Counted from the first letter of the stretch, positions 38,059-46,887 are shown. The stretch: DNA of 64,000 bases from UBA7672 sp044224605 (GCA_044224605.1 JBGAKC010000025.1:1-64000); one strand, 5' to 3'. Made by a program: numbers and translations. Notes: a model not told the origin generated them from the sequence alone.

Positions 38059-38640
38059 ATGAAACGCTGCCTCATGTTCGCCGCCGTGCTGGCGCTCGCC
38101 GCCTGTTCGCCGAAGCCGGCTGACCCCGCCAAGCCTGGCGAGCCGGCGGCGCCCGCAGCGCCCTCAGCGCCTGCGCCCGAGGCCGCCATCGCGCCGGACG
38201 TCGCCGCCGCGATGGCCAGCGGCGCGGGCGACCCGCGCATCCCGACCGTCGATCCCGCATCGATCACCGACAAGTCGAGCATCGGCGAGGTGATGCATGC
38301 CTTCGTCATCCCCGGCTCCGAGACGCTGTTCGCCGCCGAGACGGAAGGCGCGCCGGCCGATGAAGCCGGATGGGCGAAGCTCCAGAAAGGCGCGGCCGAC
38401 GTGATCCATGGCGCCGAGCTGCTCAAGGCGCCTGGACGCTCGAAAGGCGCGGCGTGGGACGACACGCTCGACACTGTCATCAAGGCGACCAAGGCGACGG
38501 CGGCGGCGCTGGCCAGCAAGAACGCCGATGATCTCGTCTTCACCGACGGCGACATGATGGCCGGTTGCACCGCCTGCCACCAGAAGTTCCGTGACCAGAA
38601 GCCGCCCGAAGGCCACCTGATCGAGCAGAAGCCAAACTAG
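38059..38640 (+). CDS. c-type cytochrome lipoprotein (cytochrome c'-like)
   Basis: 193 residues with CAGGAG before the ATG. A lipoprotein signal ends at LALAACS. A proline/alanine-rich linker of about 35 residues follows, then a helical domain. A single heme-binding CTACH lies near the C-terminus (about residues 173-177), the position seen in cytochrome c'-type four-helix bundles. It is probably a membrane-tethered periplasmic heme protein in electron transfer or gas/peroxide sensing. The 3' end overlaps the convergent DUF1287 gene by 4 bases. Confidence 0.85.
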   Translation: MKRCLMFAAVLALAACSPKPADPAKPGEPAAPAAPSAPAPEAAIAPDVAAAMASGAGDPRIPTVDPASITDKSSIGEVMHAFVIPGSETLFAAETEGAPADEAGWAKLQKGAADVIHGAELLKAPGRSKGAAWDDTLDTVIKATKATAAALASKNADDLVFTDGDMMAGCTACHQKFRDQKPPEGHLIEQKPN

Positions 38641-39245
38641 CTCCAGCTCTCGAACCGGAACCAGCCCGTCATTGGCCAGTCAAACAGGCACGGTTCCTCG
38701 CGCGTGCCTGCGCCGATATTGTGCGCGATGAGTGGTTGTCCGTTAAGCGTCTTGCGGGTCACGATCCCGATGTGCGGCAGGCCGCCGCCGGTAAGCCGCC
38801 AGCTCACTATATCGCCCGGCTTGTAGTCGGCTGCGGTCTTGCTGAGCGTCCGCGCCCCGCCCTTGCGTTTGAAATATGTTTCGAGGTTCGGCACGCGGCG
38901 ATGATCGATATTGCGGTCCGGCCGCTTGAGGCCCCACATCTTCGGATAGGCATCGAAGTGCGCGGCCATGTCCTCGTGGACCTCGACCTGCAGGTCGACG
39001 CCGGCATGGCGGAAGGCGCGGATCACCGTGTCGGTGCACACGCCGCGATCGTCCGGCACGTCGCCCATCGGATAGGCCAGCACGACATAGGCCGGATCAT
39101 AGACCTCGGCCTTCTTCGCGCGCGCTTCAGCCCCGGCCGCGATCTTGAGCGGGAAGGCGAGCTCCTGCCGGGCCAGCGCCGCAGGCGCAAGGCAGGCAGC
39201 GCCAAGCCCGGCGAGAACAAGACGGCGGGTGCTGACGGCGGACAT
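38637..39245 (-). CDS. DUF1287-family exported protein with a Tat-like signal
   Basis: 202 residues from the ATG at 39245, with AAGGGG upstream. The signal has STRRLVLAG, a twin-arginine-like motif, then a hydrophobic core and ALA. The mature domain has GVCTDTVIRAFRHAG, VHEDMAAHFDAYPKMWG, PDRNIDHRRVPNLETYF, PGDIVSWRL, HIGIV and AHNIGAG, which are the DUF1287 (YiiX/NlpC-like amidase fold) hallmarks with a Cys-His-His set. A cysteine-peptidase or amidase role is likely but unproven for the family. Confidence 0.88.
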   Translation of the reverse strand: MSAVSTRRLVLAGLGAACLAPAALARQELAFPLKIAAGAEARAKKAEVYDPAYVVLAYPMGDVPDDRGVCTDTVIRAFRHAGVDLQVEVHEDMAAHFDAYPKMWGLKRPDRNIDHRRVPNLETYFKRKGGARTLSKTAADYKPGDIVSWRLTGGGLPHIGIVTRKTLNGQPLIAHNIGAGTREEPCLFDWPMTGWFRFESWS

Positions 39246-39362
39246 GAAGACCCCTTGAGACTGCGTGATGGCATCGTACAATGTCATCGCGAGACGTCAG
39301 GGGGCCAAAGGATTGCGGCGCCGCCGCGGCCGAAAGCCGGCGTGAGGCCGGCTTCAGCAGCG

Positions 39363-40055
39363 CTAGCCGAGCTTCTTGATGATGCCCATGTGCGTGAGCA
39401 GGATGAGGACGCCGCCGGCGACTGTGATGAGCATGCCGGGCGTGACCGCAAAACCGATGAAGCCGATGCCGCCCATGCCGCCCGCGCCGAACGCGGCCGC
39501 CATGCTTGCCGCCTCCTGGTACATCTGCGGGGCGACAATGCCTGCAAGGAATGGCAGCACGATCGGCCCACCGATCGCAACCGCAGCCGTGATCAGCCGG
39601 AACTGCGCCGTCATCGCGTTGTTGGTGAGCTCGAAGAAGATCAGCACGCCAGCGACGACCGGAATGAAGAACAGGAGGGCGATGAAGATCGCGCTGATGC
39701 CGATCCCCGTGCCGAAGGGACCGCTCATCTGCCCGAGCGCGCCCAGCGTCGAGAGATAGCCTGCGATAAGAGACCCGAGGATCACGATCGCGGCCCAGAT
39801 CACATTCGGCTTGGCAAGAATGCCGGCCACCGTCGGATTGGACGCCATGGCGGAGAGATCGACGCTTGCGCTTGCGGTTGTGACGTAGATGTTCTTGGCG
39901 TTGGCGCCGTCGACCTCGAAGTCGACATTGTCGCCAGGCTTGGCCGGCGCTCCGCTTTTGAATTCCGCCGCCGTGAAATTGTAGCGCTGTCCGCCTTCAC
40001 CACTGATCGCGCCTGTGCCGCTGGCGGCGTCGAACCCAAGTACCTTGCCCTTCAT
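39363..40055 (-). CDS. cold-shock-like domain fused to a four-helix membrane domain
   Basis: 230 residues from the ATG at 40055. Residues 1-60 (KGKVLGFDAASGTGAISGEG, RYNFTAAEF, GDNVDFEVDG, AKNIYV) follow the cold-shock/OB-fold pattern of G-x-V-x-x-F-D, a G-x-I region, a V-x-F strand and a final A-x-x-I-x-V. Residues 85-225 hold four transmembrane helices with Gly-rich loops (FGAGGMGGIGFIGF). A cytoplasmic nucleic-acid-binding-like module tied to the membrane is unusual for small cold-shock proteins. Aromatic RNP motifs are weak, so RNA binding is only a suggestion. Confidence 0.65.
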   Translation of the reverse strand: MKGKVLGFDAASGTGAISGEGGQRYNFTAAEFKSGAPAKPGDNVDFEVDGANAKNIYVTTASASVDLSAMASNPTVAGILAKPNVIWAAIVILGSLIAGYLSTLGALGQMSGPFGTGIGISAIFIALLFFIPVVAGVLIFFELTNNAMTAQFRLITAAVAIGGPIVLPFLAGIVAPQMYQEAASMAAAFGAGGMGGIGFIGFAVTPGMLITVAGGVLILLTHMGIIKKLG

Positions 40056-40218
40056 GTCGCCCAATCCCCTGAAGAATTTCCAAGATAGGTCAAATACATA
40101 GCAAACTGCGACAATTTGCGCAACGCGGGGTTTGCCGGCCGCAAACGCGTCGAAGCCAAGCGATCAAGGTTTCATCGCCATAATTCGCCTCGCAGGCACA
40201 CGCGCGAGCGCGTCCTGC

Positions 40219-40233
40219 TTAACCCTTCCTCAA
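40219..40233. promoter_or_regulatory. candidate CtrA-binding site upstream of motA
   Basis: TTAA-CCCTTCC-TCAA differs by one base from the full CtrA consensus TTAA-N7-TTAA. It lies about 90 bases before the motA start, with another TTAA at about 40263. CtrA controls many motility genes in Caulobacterales. The match may be chance. Confidence 0.35.
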
Positions 40234-40318
40234 CCGAATACCGGGTCCGGCGACACCGCGCGTTAAGCTTGCTCGGGCATAAACGGCACAACGCAAAATG
40301 CGCCGGTAGGGTCGAACT

Positions 40319-41182
40319 ATGTTCCAGATCATCGGGGTGGTGGTTGTCTTCGCGATGGTGTTCGGCGGCTTCCTGCTCGCCGGCGGCCATTTCGACGTCA
40401 TCATCAAGGCCGCTCCCTTCGAGATGATGATGATCGGCGGCGCCGCTGTCGGCGCCTTCCTGATCGGCAACTCGTTCAAGACCGTGATGGCCGCGGGCGC
40501 CGGCTTCGGCAAGATCATGGGCGGGTGCAAGTGGAAGCCCAAGGACTACACCGACTTGCTGTCATTGCTATTCGTGCTGACGAAGACAATGAAGACAAAG
40601 GGCGTGGTGGCGATCGAACAGCACATCGAGAACCCGAAAGAGTCCACGATCTTCCAGAACTATCCGAAGATCCTGAAAGACCACTTCGCGACCGATCTCA
40701 TCTGCGACACGCTGCGCATGATGACGATGAACCTCGAGGACCCGCACCAGGTCGAGGAAGTCATCGACAAGCAGATCGAGAAACACCACCACGAGGCTCA
40801 CAAGGCCAGCCACGCCATCCAGAACATGGCCGACGCCCTGCCCGCGCTGGGCATCGTGGCCGCCGTGCTCGGCATCATCAAGACGATGGGCGCGATCTCG
40901 CAGCCGCCGGAATATCTCGGCAAGCTGATCGGCTCGGCGCTCGTCGGCACGTTCCTCGGCGTGTTCCTCGCCTACGGCTTCGTCGGTCCGTTCGCCGCCC
41001 GCATGGGGCAGGTGATCGACGAGGAAGGCCAGTTTTACAAGATCATCAAGGATGTGCTCGTCGCCCACCTGCACGGCAACGCCGCCCAGGTCTCCGTCGA
41101 GATCGGCCGCGGCCAGATCCCCAGCGAGGCGCAACCCTCCTTCGCCGAGCTCGAGGAAGCGCTCAACGGCGTCAGCGTCTAA
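40319..41182 (+). CDS. motA: flagellar motor stator protein MotA
   Basis: 287 residues. It starts with two transmembrane helices, then a cytoplasmic loop of about 130 residues with KTKGVVAIEQHIENP and the charged torque region, and two more helices (ALPALGIVAAVLGIIKTMGA; VGTFLGVFLAYGFVGPF), the standard MotA topology. The PALGIVAAVLG segment carries the conserved stator prolines. With MotB it forms the proton-driven stator of the flagellum. motB is not adjacent, which is common in alphaproteobacteria. No other flagellar gene is in the window. Confidence 0.95.
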   Translation: MFQIIGVVVVFAMVFGGFLLAGGHFDVIIKAAPFEMMMIGGAAVGAFLIGNSFKTVMAAGAGFGKIMGGCKWKPKDYTDLLSLLFVLTKTMKTKGVVAIEQHIENPKESTIFQNYPKILKDHFATDLICDTLRMMTMNLEDPHQVEEVIDKQIEKHHHEAHKASHAIQNMADALPALGIVAAVLGIIKTMGAISQPPEYLGKLIGSALVGTFLGVFLAYGFVGPFAARMGQVIDEEGQFYKIIKDVLVAHLHGNAAQVSVEIGRGQIPSEAQPSFAELEEALNGVSV

Positions 41183-41307
41183 CGGTTTACTCCCCGACTG
41201 CCATGACGGCCCGGCCTCCGACGCCGGGCCGCTTTCTTTTGCGGATTGCGTGCGCTCGCGCATCGCACCATCCTGCAAACCGTTGGGACATGGGGTTGGA
41301 GACGGAC

Positions 41308-42177
41308 GTGAACCACGCCTGCGCATCGCGTCCGATTTTCGCTGCGGCTTTCGTCCTGCTCTTCTCCGCCTGCGCAAGCTATCCCACGCTGGCCGAGCGC
41401 TCCGCCCTGCTTCAGCCGACGATGGAATACTACGAGCCCGAGCCCGGCGGCGGGCCGGCGCCGCTGGTGATCCTCACTTCCGGCTGTGGCGGGCTCAACG
41501 GCCTGCAAGGGCCGAAGACCATCATGAAGAACTACGCCGCCGCTGCGAACCGGGCCGGCGCCTATGTCGCCGTAATGGATAGCTTCGCCTCACGTGACAT
41601 CGACTTCAAGACGTCCGTGAATATGGTCTGCTCCGGCATCCAGCTGCGGGGAGATGAACGCGCCGGCGACATCATCGCAGCTGAAGCGCTCGCCCGACTG
41701 CACTGGAACATACCCTTCACCGGCGTCATCCTCGGCGGATGGAGCCACGGCGGATGGACCGTGATGGAGCTCCTTTCCGCCGGACCGAAGGCGACAACGA
41801 TCGGAGGCTTCAAGGTTGGGACGCCGCCGCCCGCGCTATCGCCGGATGCGGTGGCGCTCTATTATCCCTATTGCGGCTTCTTCAATTCTGCGGGTCGCAG
41901 CAGGTGGGCATTCAACGGCCCGCTGTTGCTGCTGATGCCCGGCCTTCAGCCGGGAGCGACGTCAGGCGAGTGTGTCGATGAAGTGAAACGCGCGCGGGGC
42001 GGCCTTGATGGCGTGACGTTTGCGGGTTTCCCCGCCAACACGCACGCCTTCGACGAGGAAGATCAGATCCCCGGATCGGAGTTCGCCTATGATCCCGAAG
42101 CGACCCGGAAGTCGCTGGCGTTGTTCGAGGACTTTGTTAGGGCGCAGGTCGAGCGGCTGAAACCGGCCAAACCCTAG
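41308..42177 (+). CDS. dienelactone-hydrolase-like exported lipoprotein
   Basis: 289 residues from the GTG at 41308 (GGAG upstream). An ATG at 41290 is an alternative. The signal peptide ends in VLLFSACAS, a near lipobox. TSGCGGLNG is an oxyanion-type loop, GGWSHGGWTVMELL is the nucleophile elbow (G-x-S-x-G), and a late FPANTHAFDEED supplies the histidine, as in the dienelactone hydrolase family. It is probably a periplasmic esterase with unknown substrate. It overlaps the convergent folC by 4 bases. Confidence 0.8.
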   Translation: MNHACASRPIFAAAFVLLFSACASYPTLAERSALLQPTMEYYEPEPGGGPAPLVILTSGCGGLNGLQGPKTIMKNYAAAANRAGAYVAVMDSFASRDIDFKTSVNMVCSGIQLRGDERAGDIIAAEALARLHWNIPFTGVILGGWSHGGWTVMELLSAGPKATTIGGFKVGTPPPALSPDAVALYYPYCGFFNSAGRSRWAFNGPLLLLMPGLQPGATSGECVDEVKRARGGLDGVTFAGFPANTHAFDEEDQIPGSEFAYDPEATRKSLALFEDFVRAQVERLKPAKP

Positions 42178-43484
42178 TCAACCTGCTCGTCATTGGCGCC
42201 TAGCGCTGCCCCGCCCAGATAGACCGATCCGCAGATGAAGATGCGGTCTGCCCCGCCCTCGCGGGCGATGCGCACTGCTTCGATGAAGCTGTCTGCGACC
42301 TGCGCCTTGCCGCCCAGCGTGGTGGCGATCCCGGCCAGATGGCGCGGATCAGCGCCGGGGCCGCCCTCCTGTCCGCCGCTGTCGGGCAATGGGCAGACGA
42401 ACATGTCGTCAGCCACGGGGACAAGCTCGCTTAATACGGCCTCGACGTCCTTGACCGCCTGGATCGCGAGCACGAGGGCCACGCGTTCACCCGGCGTGCG
42501 CGAGGAACGGATCGAGGCGGCCAATGTCGCAGCCCCGCCGGGATTGTGGGCTGCGTCCACCCAGACGGCGGCGTCTCCCGCCAGCGGGCCGGGCTTCAGG
42601 CGCTGCTGGCGGGCGGGCCATGTCACTTCACGAAGACCAGCCGACATCTGCTGTGGCGAGATGCGCGTTTCTCCGATCGCTTCCAGCGTGGCGCAGGCAG
42701 CCCCGGCGTTCTGCACCTGATGCCTGCCGTGCAGACCCAGCCAGGGCGAGCGAACGCTGAGCTTGCGGCCCTCATAGACGAACGCATCGCCTTGCCAGCG
42801 CGCCGTCCAGTCATCCCCGGACTGGTAGATCGGCGCGGCCGTGGCGCGCGCTTCCTCGCGCAGCACGCCGAGCGCCAGCGCAGGCTGTTCGGAAATGATC
42901 GCGGGCGCGCCCTGCCGGAAGATGCCCGCCTTCAGCCGCGCGATGGCGGCGACGCCCGAAAGGCCGAACAGGGTTTCGTGGTCGCGACTGATCGGCGTCA
43001 CGATCGTGGCGGCCGGCCGCGCCATGACGTTGGTTGCGTCTGTCGCCCCGCCTGCGCCGACTTCGATGATCGAGAGATCGGCGGGTATTTCAGAGAACAG
43101 TTTGAAGGCGGCGGCGGTCAGCGCCTCGAAATAGGTGAGACCTTCCGTGCGCCGCCAGATCTCGGCCAGCACGCTCGCCAGCTGCGCATCGCCGACCAGC
43201 TTTCCAGCGAGGCGGATGCGCTCGTTGACGCGAATGAGGTGCGGGGATGTGAAAACGTGGACCTTCAGGCCCGCCGCCTCGGCCATTGCGCGGAGGAACG
43301 CGCCCGTGGAGCCCTTGCCGTTGGTGCCGGTGATGTGGATCGCAGGCGGTATCCGATCCTGGGGATCGCCCAGTTCGACCAATGCCTTGCGGATATGCGC
43401 CGTGCCGAACGCCGGAGACGTCCGCCCGCTCGCGCCCGCGCGAAACCTGTCGAGTTCATGAGCTACGATCGGCGCGTCAGCCAA
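42174..43484 (-). CDS. folC: bifunctional folylpolyglutamate synthase/dihydrofolate synthase
   Basis: 436 residues. ITGTNGKGSTGAFLRAM is the P-loop, FTSPHLIRVNERI and TYFEALTAAAFKLF follow, IIEVGAGGATDATNV is the Mur-ligase-type metal/ATP region, and WVDAAHNPGGA opens the C-terminal domain. It adds glutamate to dihydropteroate and to folates. It is the last gene of the trpA-accD-folC series on this strand, about 100 bases after accD. That series is a conserved alphaproteobacterial order. Confidence 0.96.
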   Translation of the reverse strand: MADAPIVAHELDRFRAGASGRTSPAFGTAHIRKALVELGDPQDRIPPAIHITGTNGKGSTGAFLRAMAEAAGLKVHVFTSPHLIRVNERIRLAGKLVGDAQLASVLAEIWRRTEGLTYFEALTAAAFKLFSEIPADLSIIEVGAGGATDATNVMARPAATIVTPISRDHETLFGLSGVAAIARLKAGIFRQGAPAIISEQPALALGVLREEARATAAPIYQSGDDWTARWQGDAFVYEGRKLSVRSPWLGLHGRHQVQNAGAACATLEAIGETRISPQQMSAGLREVTWPARQQRLKPGPLAGDAAVWVDAAHNPGGAATLAASIRSSRTPGERVALVLAIQAVKDVEAVLSELVPVADDMFVCPLPDSGGQEGGPGADPRHLAGIATTLGGKAQVADSFIEAVRIAREGGADRIFICGSVYLGGAALGANDEQVD

Positions 43485-43585
43485 GTCCGTCTAATCTCCG
43501 TGGCGCGCGCAATCTAGTGTCGCCTTACAATACGGCAAACACCTTCCCGGCATGCGGGAGGTCAGCTTGCTTCCGGCAAGAAGAA

Positions 43586-44485
43586 TTACTTCGCTGCAGC
43601 CTCTTCGGCGGCAACCGCTTTCGAGCGGCGGCCACGCGCGGCCGGCATCAGCATGCCAAGAATGGCGCCGATGGTCGCCGTCAGCTCCTTGCGATGGCAG
43701 ACAATGTCCACCATCCCGCGCTCGCGGAGGAATTCGGAGCGCTGGAAGCCTTCCGGCAGCTTCTCGCGAATCGTCTGCTCGATCACGCGCGGGCCGGTGA
43801 AGGCGAGCTGCGCGCCGGGCTCGGCGATCTGTACGTCGCCCAGCATGGCGTAGGACGCCAGCACGCCGCCCGATGTCGGGTCGGACAGGACGACGATGTA
43901 GGGGAGCTTGGCGCGCTTCACGTCCTGGATTGCCAGGACGGTGCGCGGCATCTGCATCAGCGCGAAGGACGATTCCTGCATGCGCGCGCCGCCCGAAGCG
44001 GTGACAACAATGAGCGCCGCCTTGCGCGCGACAGCCGTCTCGGCCGCCTTGATGAAGGCCTCGCCGGCAGCCATGCCGAGCGAACCGCCCATGAAGGCGA
44101 AATCCTGGACCAGGATCACAGCCTTGCGGCCATTGATCTCGCCATGGGCGGCGACCATGCAGTCGTCACGGCCCGTCTTGGCTTTCGCCGCCTTGAGGCG
44201 GTCGGTATAGCGCTTGTCGTCCTTGAACTTGAGCGGGTCGCGCATCACCGGCGGCATCGGGATCTCGGTCCACAGCCCGCCGTCGAACATGTACTGGAAG
44301 CGCTGCTCCGGGCTGATGCGCATGTGCGCGCCCGACGGCGTCACCCAGTAGGCGCTCTCAAGCTCCTGCCGGTAGACCAGCTCACCCGTCTTGGGGCATT
44401 TGACCCAAAGGCTGTCGCCTTCGGTGTCATCCCGCTTGGCGAAGATGGACTTCAGGCCGGGCGGAAGGTTTGTAAGCCAGTTCAA
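43586..44485 (-). CDS. accD: acetyl-CoA carboxylase carboxyltransferase subunit beta, zinc-ribbon cysteines lost
   Basis: 299 residues. The carboxyltransferase core is intact (VLVQDFAFMGGSLGMAAGEA, VTASGGARMQESSFALMQM, VLSDPTSGGVLASYAMLGD, AFTGPRVIEQTI). The N-terminal zinc ribbon normally has four cysteines. Here only the first remains (WVKCPKTGELVYRQEL) and the second pair reads YWVTPSGAHMRIS. Caulobacterales AccD proteins show the same loss, so this is lineage-typical and not damage. With AccA it makes malonyl-CoA. Its start overlaps the trpA stop. Confidence 0.96.
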   Translation of the reverse strand: MNWLTNLPPGLKSIFAKRDDTEGDSLWVKCPKTGELVYRQELESAYWVTPSGAHMRISPEQRFQYMFDGGLWTEIPMPPVMRDPLKFKDDKRYTDRLKAAKAKTGRDDCMVAAHGEINGRKAVILVQDFAFMGGSLGMAAGEAFIKAAETAVARKAALIVVTASGGARMQESSFALMQMPRTVLAIQDVKRAKLPYIVVLSDPTSGGVLASYAMLGDVQIAEPGAQLAFTGPRVIEQTIREKLPEGFQRSEFLRERGMVDIVCHRKELTATIGAILGMLMPAARGRRSKAVAAEEAAAK

Positions 44486-45321
44486 TGAACGCTCCGATCA
44501 CTACGGGCCATGACTATGGCGTTTGACAGTGACTTAGCAACCACACTTATTCTCTTGACAGACGATGCAGGATCGCCCTGCTCCACCGCCGCGCGGACCT
44601 CTTCGACCAGCGCCGAGCCCACCACCACCCCGTCAGAAATACGAGCAAAAGCAGCGGCTTGTTCCGGCGTACGGACGCCAAAACCGACGGCGACCGGCAG
44701 TTTCGAGATGCGTTTCGCACGCTCGACGCCGGCCGAAATATCTTCCTGGGCGCCGACGCCCGCGCCGGTCACGCCCGCAACCGAGACATAGTAGACGAAC
44801 CCGGATGAGCCGTTGGCGATTGTTTCCATGCGCTTTTCGGTCGTCGTCGGGGTCGCGAGGCGGATCACGGCCAGGCCGTGCTTTGCCAGCTCCGTCCGCA
44901 ACGGCGCATCCTCCTCCGGAGGCAAATCAACGGTGATCACGCCATCCACTCCCGCATCCGCGGCCTTTTGGGCAAACGCGGCAAAACCCATTCGGTGGAT
45001 CGGGTTCGCATAACCCATGACGATGAGGGGCGTCGAAGTGTTAACAGAACGGAAACGGCGGGCGATTTCTAACGTAACGTTTAGACTCCCGCCAGCAGCC
45101 AGCGCGCGCAGGGCTGCCTTCTGGATGGCCGGCCCGTCGGCCATCGGGTCGGTGAAAGGCGCGCCAAGCTCGATGATGTCCGCGCCAGCCTCCGATAAAG
45201 ACAGGAGATTCTGGTAGGAGGTCTCGATGTCGGGGTCGGCGGCCATGAGATAGGCCACAAAGGCTGCGCGGCCTTGGCTGGCGCAGTTGGCAAACGTCGC
45301 GGAGATGCGGTCGGCGGTCAT
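44482..45321 (-). CDS. trpA: tryptophan synthase alpha subunit
   Basis: 279 residues from the ATG at 45321 (no strong ribosome binding site, and the frame extends further upstream). FVAYLMAADPDIETSYQNLL, IIELGAPFTDPMADGPAIQ (catalytic Glu and Asp) and VYYVSVAGVTGAG are diagnostic. It cleaves indole-3-glycerol phosphate and channels indole to TrpB. In relatives trpF-trpB-trpA-accD-folC are contiguous. Here trpB is 3.7 kb away, so trpA now needs a promoter of its own in the 45.3-45.6 kb gap. Confidence 0.96.
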   Translation of the reverse strand: MTADRISATFANCASQGRAAFVAYLMAADPDIETSYQNLLSLSEAGADIIELGAPFTDPMADGPAIQKAALRALAAGGSLNVTLEIARRFRSVNTSTPLIVMGYANPIHRMGFAAFAQKAADAGVDGVITVDLPPEEDAPLRTELAKHGLAVIRLATPTTTEKRMETIANGSSGFVYYVSVAGVTGAGVGAQEDISAGVERAKRISKLPVAVGFGVRTPEQAAAFARISDGVVVGSALVEEVRAAVEQGDPASSVKRISVVAKSLSNAIVMARSDRSVH

Positions 45322-45662
45322 CTGGAAGGAAAAGAGCTTCTCGGTCGACTTGCTGACGTGTCTGGCCAAAGCACGTGTCTGGGACCCGAAACGGGGTGGA
45401 AGCGGCGGTAGATACCCGAAATCGGCCCTGTCCCCTATCCCCCCGGACGCTTCCCGATGCCGCACTGCAACAAAGAGCGAACATCTGACTTGGCAGGAGA
45501 TGATCGAGGTTTCGTGCCTGCACGGTTCTCGCGGGCGGCCACTCCAGAGCTTGCCGCAATGGGCGGTTTCCCAGGGCCGTTCCAGGCCAACCTCGCGGCC
45601 CCGGGCCGCCTCGCCCGCGATGCATCAGCCCCCCCGTCCGCTTCTCTTTGTGGCGCGGGTCT
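45322..45662. other. 341-base gap between trpA and the AbiE operator
   Basis: No gene is supported. It must contain the present trpA promoter (leftward). No trp leader peptide with tandem Trp codons was recognised. No att-like repeat or insertion-sequence end was found that would explain the AbiE insertion. Confidence 0.4.
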
Positions 45663-45736
45663 TGTCAGAAAAACGTATACAAATTTCTGACGTGGCCTGG
45701 CGCCGATGTCAGATTTTTGTATACGTTTTTCTGACA
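45663..45736. promoter_or_regulatory. 74-bp operator: two 29-bp inverted arms upstream of the AbiEi gene
   Basis: The left arm (45663-45691) and the complement of the right arm (45708-45736) agree at 27 of 29 positions, separated by 16 bases. Each arm starts or ends with GTCAGA/TCTGAC, contains a GTATAC centre and is itself nearly palindromic. It lies 11 bases before the AbiEi start. AbiEi antitoxins are known to bind two inverted repeats in their own promoter, so this is almost certainly the autoregulatory site. Confidence 0.8.
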
Positions 45737-45747
45737 ATTTTGGAATC

Positions 45748-46437
45748 ATGCCCCAACGCGCCAACACGCTCAGGAACAAGATCCTCGACCGGATGAACGC
45801 CAGAGCGCCGTTCGGCGTTTGGACGCCCGTCGACTTCATTGACCTCGCCTCGCGCGTGGCGGTGGACCAGACGCTGCACCGCCTGGTCCGCGAACGCGTC
45901 ATCAGGCGCGTGGCGCGGGGCCTTTACGACAAGCCCGCCCTAAACAGCCTTACCGCCAAGGAGACAATCCCGGACCCCGGCGCCGTCATCGAGGCGATCA
46001 GCCGACGCGACGGCCTGCGCGTCCTCGTCGACGGCATGACCGCCGCAAACGATCTCGGTCTGTCGGATGCCGTTCCCGCGAGAATTCTGGTTCACACGGA
46101 CGCGCGCCTGCGGAAGCTCGTAATCGGCACGCTCCCGATAACCTTCAAACAGACCGCCCCAAGCAAGCTTTACTGGGCGGGCCGCCCGGCCATGCGCGTC
46201 GTGCAAGCGCTGCACTGGCTCAAGGACACGCTTGAGACCGAGCAAGATCAGATCGTGTCGCGCTTGCGCAAAGTGCTGGCCAATCCCCGAAACGGCGACG
46301 ACATCCGCAATGACCTGCGCGCAGGCCAGAGCGCGATGCCGGACTGGATGCGGACTTTCCTCAAGGACCTGATCGGAGGCGAACCTGACCCTGATCCGGT
46401 CCCGGTCCGGCCCGGGCGAAGACGGACGGTGAAGTGA
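45748..46437 (+). CDS. AbiEi-type (DUF6088) antitoxin/transcriptional repressor
   Basis: 229 residues from the ATG at 45748. An N-terminal winged helix (TPVDFIDLASRVAVDQTLHR, LVRERVIRRVARGLYDKP) is followed by the C-terminal antitoxin domain (DGMTAANDLGLSDAVPARIL, LPITFKQTAPSKLYWAGRP). This is the DUF6088 form of AbiEi, the antitoxin of type IV AbiE systems, which also represses its own promoter. The big inverted-repeat operator lies just upstream. The toxin gene starts within its stop (TGATG) but is broken, so the antitoxin may persist only as a repressor. Confidence 0.88.
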   Translation: MPQRANTLRNKILDRMNARAPFGVWTPVDFIDLASRVAVDQTLHRLVRERVIRRVARGLYDKPALNSLTAKETIPDPGAVIEAISRRDGLRVLVDGMTAANDLGLSDAVPARILVHTDARLRKLVIGTLPITFKQTAPSKLYWAGRPAMRVVQALHWLKDTLETEQDQIVSRLRKVLANPRNGDDIRNDLRAGQSAMPDWMRTFLKDLIGGEPDPDPVPVRPGRRRTVK

Positions 46438-46825
46438 TGCCATCAGGCTGTGACCTGTTTCTTGCGGCGCCAGCCAACGACAGGCGCGACGCCTTCGCGG
46501 CAACTGGTGCACGGCTCGGCGCCGCCGCGACAAACATCGAGAAAGACTTCTGGGTCTGCTGGACGCTGGATGCCCTCTTTAACCAGTTGCCGGCGGGGGG
46601 CCCTCGCCTCCTGTTCAAGGGCGGCACATCGTTGTCAAAGGGCTTCGGCCTGATCTCGCGCTTCTCCGAGGACATCGATGTCACGGTCTTCCGGGACGAC
46701 CTGGTTGCGGATGCCGACATCGAGCAACTGAACGCTCTCGGCAACCGCCAGCCTTCGAGGATGTGCTGGCAAGCGTCGCGTCACTTGAAGCGACGCTGAA
46801 CACAACCGCGACGATCCGGACATGA
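46437..46825 (+). pseudogene. AbiEii toxin gene with an internal deletion
   Basis: The first 100 or so codons carry the nucleotidyltransferase core: NIEKDFWVCWTLDALF, LLFKGGTSLSKGFGLI (from about residue 60) and RFSEDIDVTVF (about 75-85). After LNALG at about 46740 the similarity stops. A different frame then reads PAFEDVLASVASLEATLN and ends with a TGA at 46823. That is the usual C-terminal end of DUF1814/AbiEii proteins, which are normally about 300 residues. The middle of about 170 residues is therefore deleted and the frame is shifted. The acidic residues are present but the rest of the fold is lost, so it is probably inactive. Confidence 0.8.
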
Positions 46826-46887
46826 CCGACGATTAGCGAGCTGGTTGCCGAAGATTGAAGTAAGCCAATAACAAAAGGCGGTGGGCT

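Noticed and set aside
45287..45796. A plus-strand frame running from inside trpA through the AbiE operator
   Set aside because: It is a chance frame: the inverted-repeat arms are read as protein on both strands and no ribosome binding site or family similarity is present.
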